DNA of 64,000 nucleotides from Gonatopus flavifemur (taxonomy: Eukaryota; Arthropoda; Insecta; Hymenoptera; Dryinidae): the NCBI GenBank assembly GCA_018340375.1, contig JAFFJZ010000013.1, positions 6,860,501 through 6,924,500 on the forward strand. Direction: 5' to 3'. This document shows, piece by piece, positions 60,042 through 64,000 of this stretch. Both the position numbers and the translations under genes were made by a program. Every line of letters begins with the position of its first letter. The stretch's first letter is position 1. The notes beneath the pieces are model-generated. The model had not been told where the DNA came from and did no database searches. It saw only the letters and a list, made by a program, of their open reading frames with translations.

Positions 60042-61340
60042 ATGGCCGAGGTCGAGGTTTTGAAAACGCGTCGTAGGGTAATCAAGGGTTGCTGTACACG
60101 TATTGCGAATTGGATCCAAGCTAATCCAGGTGGAAGCCCTGAATTAATCTCTCAATTAAAATCGCGAAAGAATCGACTCCAAAAATACATGGAAGAATAT
60201 GACTCTATTCAAGCTCAAATAGAGACTTTAGTTCCAGCCGAAGAAGCGGATAGAGTTGCATTTGAGGAAGCGTTTTTCGAAGTAGATGGTGTGATGTTGA
60301 GACGATTATCTGCAAATGTTCCACAAGCAGTGATTCCTAACGGAAATCAAAACCCACAGCCGGGTCAGAACCCGGGTGGACAGAACGAAAATCAAAATCT
60401 ACAAGCGGATGCGGATCACTCGCTAAATGTAGGATTGCCCATTTTCACCGGCAAGTACGAAGATTGGCTACTGTTTTATAATATATTTCAGTCAATAATT
60501 CATAACAACAATGCGCTTGGCAATGTTCACAAATTTCAATATTTGCAAGCGTCGCTCAAGGGTGATTTGGCCGCGGTCATTCGAGCGTTGGAGCTTTCGG
60601 ATGCCAATTATATAGAGGCGTGGAATTGATTGAAAGCGCGATTTTATAATAATAGAATAATTGTTCATACGCATATCAAAGAGTTATTGCAATTGCGGCG
60701 TATGGGTGAAGAAAATGTTGCTGATCTGCGTCAGTTAGTCGATGTTTCCAGCAAACATTTGAGAGCATTAGGATCCTTAGGACGGCCCGTAGAACAATGG
60801 GATGACATGGTGGTTTGCATTTCACTACATCTCGTGAATGGCAAACGTCTTGCGAAGGTGAAGGTTTGCCTACATTAAAGCAGTTGACTGATTTTCTTGT
60901 CCATAAATGTCAAGCGTTAGAAATATCTAGCAAATCCAGCGTAGTTTGCAATCCATCAAGCACGCGTCCTCAGAATCATCCCAATAAGAGGCAGACCTCA
61001 TCCCATGTAACGTCGGTCAAGGGCAAGTGCTTCTTTTGCAAGGGAGACCATCCAATTCATTTTTGCAAGTCATTCACGAAATTATCTATTCAATCGGGCA
61101 TAAAAGAAATCAGGGATCGGAAATTGTGTAAAAATTGCATGCGTTCGTCCGAACATTCGTCTAGTGAATGTCCGTCTGGATCGTGTAAGATTTGCGGTAA
61201 TAAGCACAATACTTTACTGCACATTCCTACAAATCAAAATCCTCATACTAATCAAACAAGAAGTTCCGAGGAAAATGTTCCTGTTTCTCAGAATCCCACG
61301 ACCACGATTGCTACCCATCCATCAATCAACAATGAGGGTC
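60042..61340 (+). pseudogene. BEL/Pao Gag
   Basis: ATG 60042 opens MAEVEVLKTRRRVIKG, followed by an N-terminal coiled coil and a Gln/Asn/Gly-rich linker. The DUF1759 core follows (LPIFTGKYEDWLLFYNIFQS, FQYLQASLKGD). An in-frame TGA at 60627-60629 is followed by continued homology (VHTHIKELLQLRRMGEENVA). Near 60845 the frame shifts. The second frame has zinc-binding CFFCKGDHPIHFC and a Cys-rich CKNC...CPSGSCKICGNKH segment, typical of BEL/Pao nucleocapsid. Gag forms the particle around the RNA. Confidence 0.88.
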
Positions 61341-62110
61341 AATTGGCTATGCTATCTACTGCAAGAGTTTATGCTCACGATCGATCAGGAAACAAGGTTA
61401 TTTATCGCGTGTTATTGGACTCTGGTTCCCAGGCAAATTTTGTAACGCGATCATTTCTCGAAAACCTCCAAATCAGGCTACGAAAGGCTCATTCCTCAAT
61501 TTCAGGTATAAATAACACAGTTACTTCGAGCAACGACACAGTTCGTATTAAATTGCAATCGCGACTCAATTCGTTCACTGAGGAAATTGAGTGTATAGTG
61601 ATGAATAGAATAACTGATAGGTTGCTATCTGCCCCTATTCAGCCAAGTCTTATCACGATTCCCCATAACGTCAAACTTGCTGATCCCAAATATTGAAATC
61701 CTTCGGAGGTTGACATATTAATGGGAGTAGATTTATTTTGGAGAATTCTCTGCGTGGGTCAAATTAAGCCGTCGTTGAATCATCCACTCTTGCAGAAAAC
61801 GCATTTTGGTTGGGTGCTTGCTGGCAGTATGATCTGCGGATCGAACCAATCAAAGGTTGTTAAGAACTTCCATATTTCGATTAGCAACGCTGAATTGCAC
61901 GACGGTTTGAAGAGATTTTGAGATCAAGAAGAACTTGTGAACGCAACGGAAGCTTATTCTGTGACCGAACGATATTGCCAAGATTGTTTTATGACCACAA
62001 CCACGCGGGATGAAAACAGTAGATTTATTGTAGGATTACCCGTTGAAGAGGATGTACTTCAGAGATTAGGAGAGTCGCGGTTAACTGCATTGCGCAGATT
62101 TTATAATTGA
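61341..62110 (+). pseudogene. BEL/Pao protease and linker region
   Basis: The aspartic protease motif YRVLLDSGSQANFVT is followed by LSAPIQPSLITIP and, after an in-frame TGA at 61694, VDILMGVDLFW and KTHFGWVLAGS. That is the usual PR-to-RT order of Pao elements. Further in-frame stops at 61919 and 62108 interrupt the same frame. Confidence 0.85.
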
Positions 62111-63079
62111 GAGAAGAAATTCAAGTTGGATACTCAATATAAGGATCGGTACGTGGATTTTATGTCGGAATATTTATCTCTAGGTCACATGCGTTTGATT
62201 GATGAAAAAGAAGGTCGTGATAATCAAACCTATTATTTGCCACACCACGGGGTGTTTAAACAAAATCAGCAAGGCGTTGAACTGTGGGTAGTATTTGACG
62301 CCTCAGCTGAGAGCTCCACTGGGATCTCACTTAATGACGCCTTGCATATCGGTCCGGTAATCCAGCAGGATTTAGTTTCTATTTTCGTCCGTTTTCGATT
62401 GCAATTCTACGTTTTTACGGCAGACATCATAAAGATGTACCGTCAAATTCGAGTACACGATGATCAAACACCTTTGCAAAGAATTTTTTGGCGTGAAAAT
62501 TCTGACGACGAGTTAAAAGCGTACGAACTTTGCACCGTTACATACGGCACTGCACCGGCATCTTACCTTGCTACCGAATGTCTTCGTCAGCTTGCGCTTC
62601 GGGAATCTAATGATTATCCGCTAGGTTCACAAAGGATACTCCATGATTTTCATATGGACGACCTATTGACCGGCGCGGATTCTATTCCCGAAGCTTTTAT
62701 TATACAGGATGAGATATTAAGGTTGCTCAAGAGGGGTGGATTCGAGCTGAGTAAGTGGTCGTCAAACCACCCCGAGATCATGGCTTCGGTATGCGATTCT
62801 AGTCAACATCGGTTGGTAGAATTCGACAAACAAAACCATTCACGTATCTTGGGAATCCTTTGGAATTCGGATAGCGATTCGTTTTTGTTTAGGACGGATG
62901 CCATCGAACAACATGAATGCTCAAATAAGCGAACGATACTGTCGGAAATAGCGAAGATCTTCGATCGGTTGGGACTGCTTGGACCGATTGTAGTTATCCC
63001 AAAATTAATTATGCAAGAGTTGTGGCAGTTGACTATCGATTGGGATTCTTCGGTTCCATTGCATATCCACACTCAATAG
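62111..63079 (+). pseudogene. BEL/Pao reverse transcriptase
   Basis: The frame is open across the whole domain: YLSLGHMRLIDEKEG, YYLPHHGVFK, ELWVVFDASAESS, YVFTADIIKMYRQIRVHDDQ, TYGTAPASYLATECLRQLA, and the catalytic box FHMDDLLTGA (HMDD in place of the commoner YVDD). The stop at 63077-63079 (TAG) separates RT from RNase H in the same frame. Confidence 0.92.
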
Positions 63080-63781
63080 AGGCGCGTAAGGGAGCAATTA
63101 GTCGATTCACGTAAATTTCGAATTCCACGTTGCATAAAACATAGCGATCGAATCCAGAACTTGGAGTTACACGGGTTTTCAGACGCAAGCCAGAAGGCGT
63201 ATGGAGCCTGTGTTTATTTGCGTTCGCGAGTTTCTGAACAAGAGTCTAAATGTGAGCTCATATGCTCAAAATCTAGAGTTGCTCCATTGAAGGCTCTTTC
63301 GCTTCCCAGGTTGGAGCTCTGCGCGGCTGTGCTATTGGCACAATCATTTACTAAAGTTGAACAATCACTTGAGCTAGGTTCGATGAAAATATTTCTGTGG
63401 TGCGATGCCACAATGGTTCTGCACTGGATATCGTCATCATCTCGACGTTGGACAGTTTTTGTGTCCAATCGTGTCGGGGAAATTCAAAGGTTGACAGACG
63501 GCAATGATTGGCGACATATTAGTTCACAGGACAACCCGGCAGATTTGCTCTCTCGTGGAGTGGAACCTATCGATTTATGCGACTCACAATTGTGGTGGCA
63601 TGGTCCTTCGTGGCTCAGCCTTAGTTATGACCATTGGCCTGAGAGTGAGTTGGAGCCAATTGACGACAAAGCGGAGGAAAGAAAGTTGGCCTCCACCACT
63701 GTAATTACACCAAATCAAGGCATAAGTCGATTGATGAATCAGTGTTCCGGTTTTTCTAAAGTATTGTTTGCGATTCGGTAG
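63080..63781 (+). pseudogene. BEL/Pao RNase H
   Basis: HGFSDASQKAYGACVYLRS carries the first acidic motif; RLELCAAVLLAQ and FLWCDATMVLHWI follow with the second and third, then HISSQDNPADLLSRGVEP and LWWHGPSWL. This is the standard Pao RNase H and connection. It stops at 63779-63781. Confidence 0.9.
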
Positions 63782-64000
63782 GGAATCAAAGAATGTAACC
63801 GGAAGCGCATTGCGGCGGAGTTTGGAGTCCTTTGAGATTTCGGATGCCACGAATTCGTTATGTAAATTTGTACAGGCGAGTGCCTCAGGGTTGGTGGACG
63901 TTTACAGAACTCAGACCTTTCGCATGATAGCCAACACCAGATTCTTTTACCGGAGTCTCACCGACTCACTGAGCTCCTAATCATGCACGAGCATGTCCAA
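63782..64000 (+). pseudogene. start of BEL/Pao integrase
   Basis: After two more in-frame stops near 63833 and 63862, the original pol frame resumes at 63887 with RVGGRLQNSDLSHDSQHQIL and HRLTELLIMHEHV. That is the zinc-binding N terminus of Pao integrases. It runs off the right edge. Confidence 0.8.

Larger units (their letters stand above)
58550..64000 (+). mobile_element. BEL/Pao LTR retrotransposon, 3' end outside the window
   Basis: A candidate 5' LTR lies at roughly 58551-59430 (starts TGTGATCAC, AATAAA at 58799). A TGGTGACAATCATCGGG segment at about 59431-59447 could be the primer-binding site. A leader of about 600 bp and gag-pol follow from ATG 60042. Domains appear in order: Gag with DUF1759, zinc knuckles, protease, RT, RNase H, and the start of integrase at the window edge. 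There are several in-frame stops and one frameshift, so this copy is inactive. LTR limits are uncertain because the 3' LTR is not in view. Confidence 0.85.

Noticed and set aside
16857..63781. UGA read as Trp in the retrotransposons (TGA in the Gypsy zinc knuckle, RT and several BEL sites)
   Set aside because: Some TGA and TAG sites fall where Leu or other residues are expected, and frameshifts accompany them; simple decay explains them better than recoding.

Overview
The window looks like animal, most likely insect, nuclear DNA that is AT-rich and almost completely filled with transposable elements. A hymenopteran is my best guess, from the style of the LINE ORF1, the BEN-type host gene and the mix of piggyBac, pogo, hAT, BEL/Pao and Gypsy elements. 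This is inference from the sequence alone. I see no bacterial operons, rRNA or CRISPR arrays. Only one locus looks like an ordinary spliced host gene.

Layout. 1-1320: LINE ORF1 fragment and probable 3' tail. 1431-5160: unassigned AT-rich DNA ending in a 3-copy tandem repeat of about 134 bp. 5312-10191 (minus): a multi-exon gene with acidic and coiled-coil segments and a probable C-terminal BEN domain; two MITEs lie in its first intron. 10535-11170: GC-richer segment with an unrecognised ORF. 11352-14443: a 3.1 kb palindromic element whose two arms both carry a tRNA-like Pol III unit and a TA-flanked MITE. 14444-21228: a 5'-truncated, broken Ty3/Gypsy element with one complete 3' LTR. 22562-27545: a spliced but broken Tnp2 (CACTA/EnSpm-type) transposase gene whose introns hold MITEs. 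28557-29425: 3' fragment of an RTE-like LINE. 29412-32976 (minus): two piggyBac remnants separated by a segment with splice-like micro-exons and a hAT-type MITE. 33015-35703: a 2.7 kb palindromic element. 36440-36924 (minus): hAT-like transposase remnant. 37412-56876: a pogo-type transposon split by a four-deep nest of palindromic elements. 57028-58041: a MITE with 10-bp target duplication and a tandem Penelope-like repeat. 58550-64000: 5' part of a BEL/Pao retrotransposon running off the window.

The most striking structure is the nest at 37412-56876. Element C (39417-55272, TA target duplication) sits inside the pogo transposase gene. C is one long palindrome once later insertions are set aside. 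Its left arm is interrupted by D (41344-46236) and its right arm by H, a piggyBac element (47672-52690). D is itself a palindrome, with F (43118-46029, TA duplication) inserted in its right arm. F and H are palindromic as well. Because each host element has two matching arms, the uninterrupted arm preserves the empty site of each insertion and sets its boundaries and order. F encodes a 370-residue DDE-like protein with a GHGKG...DGIGG signature that I cannot assign to a named superfamily. Inverted-duplication architecture recurring in five or more unrelated elements within 45 kb is the main candidate for something not well described.
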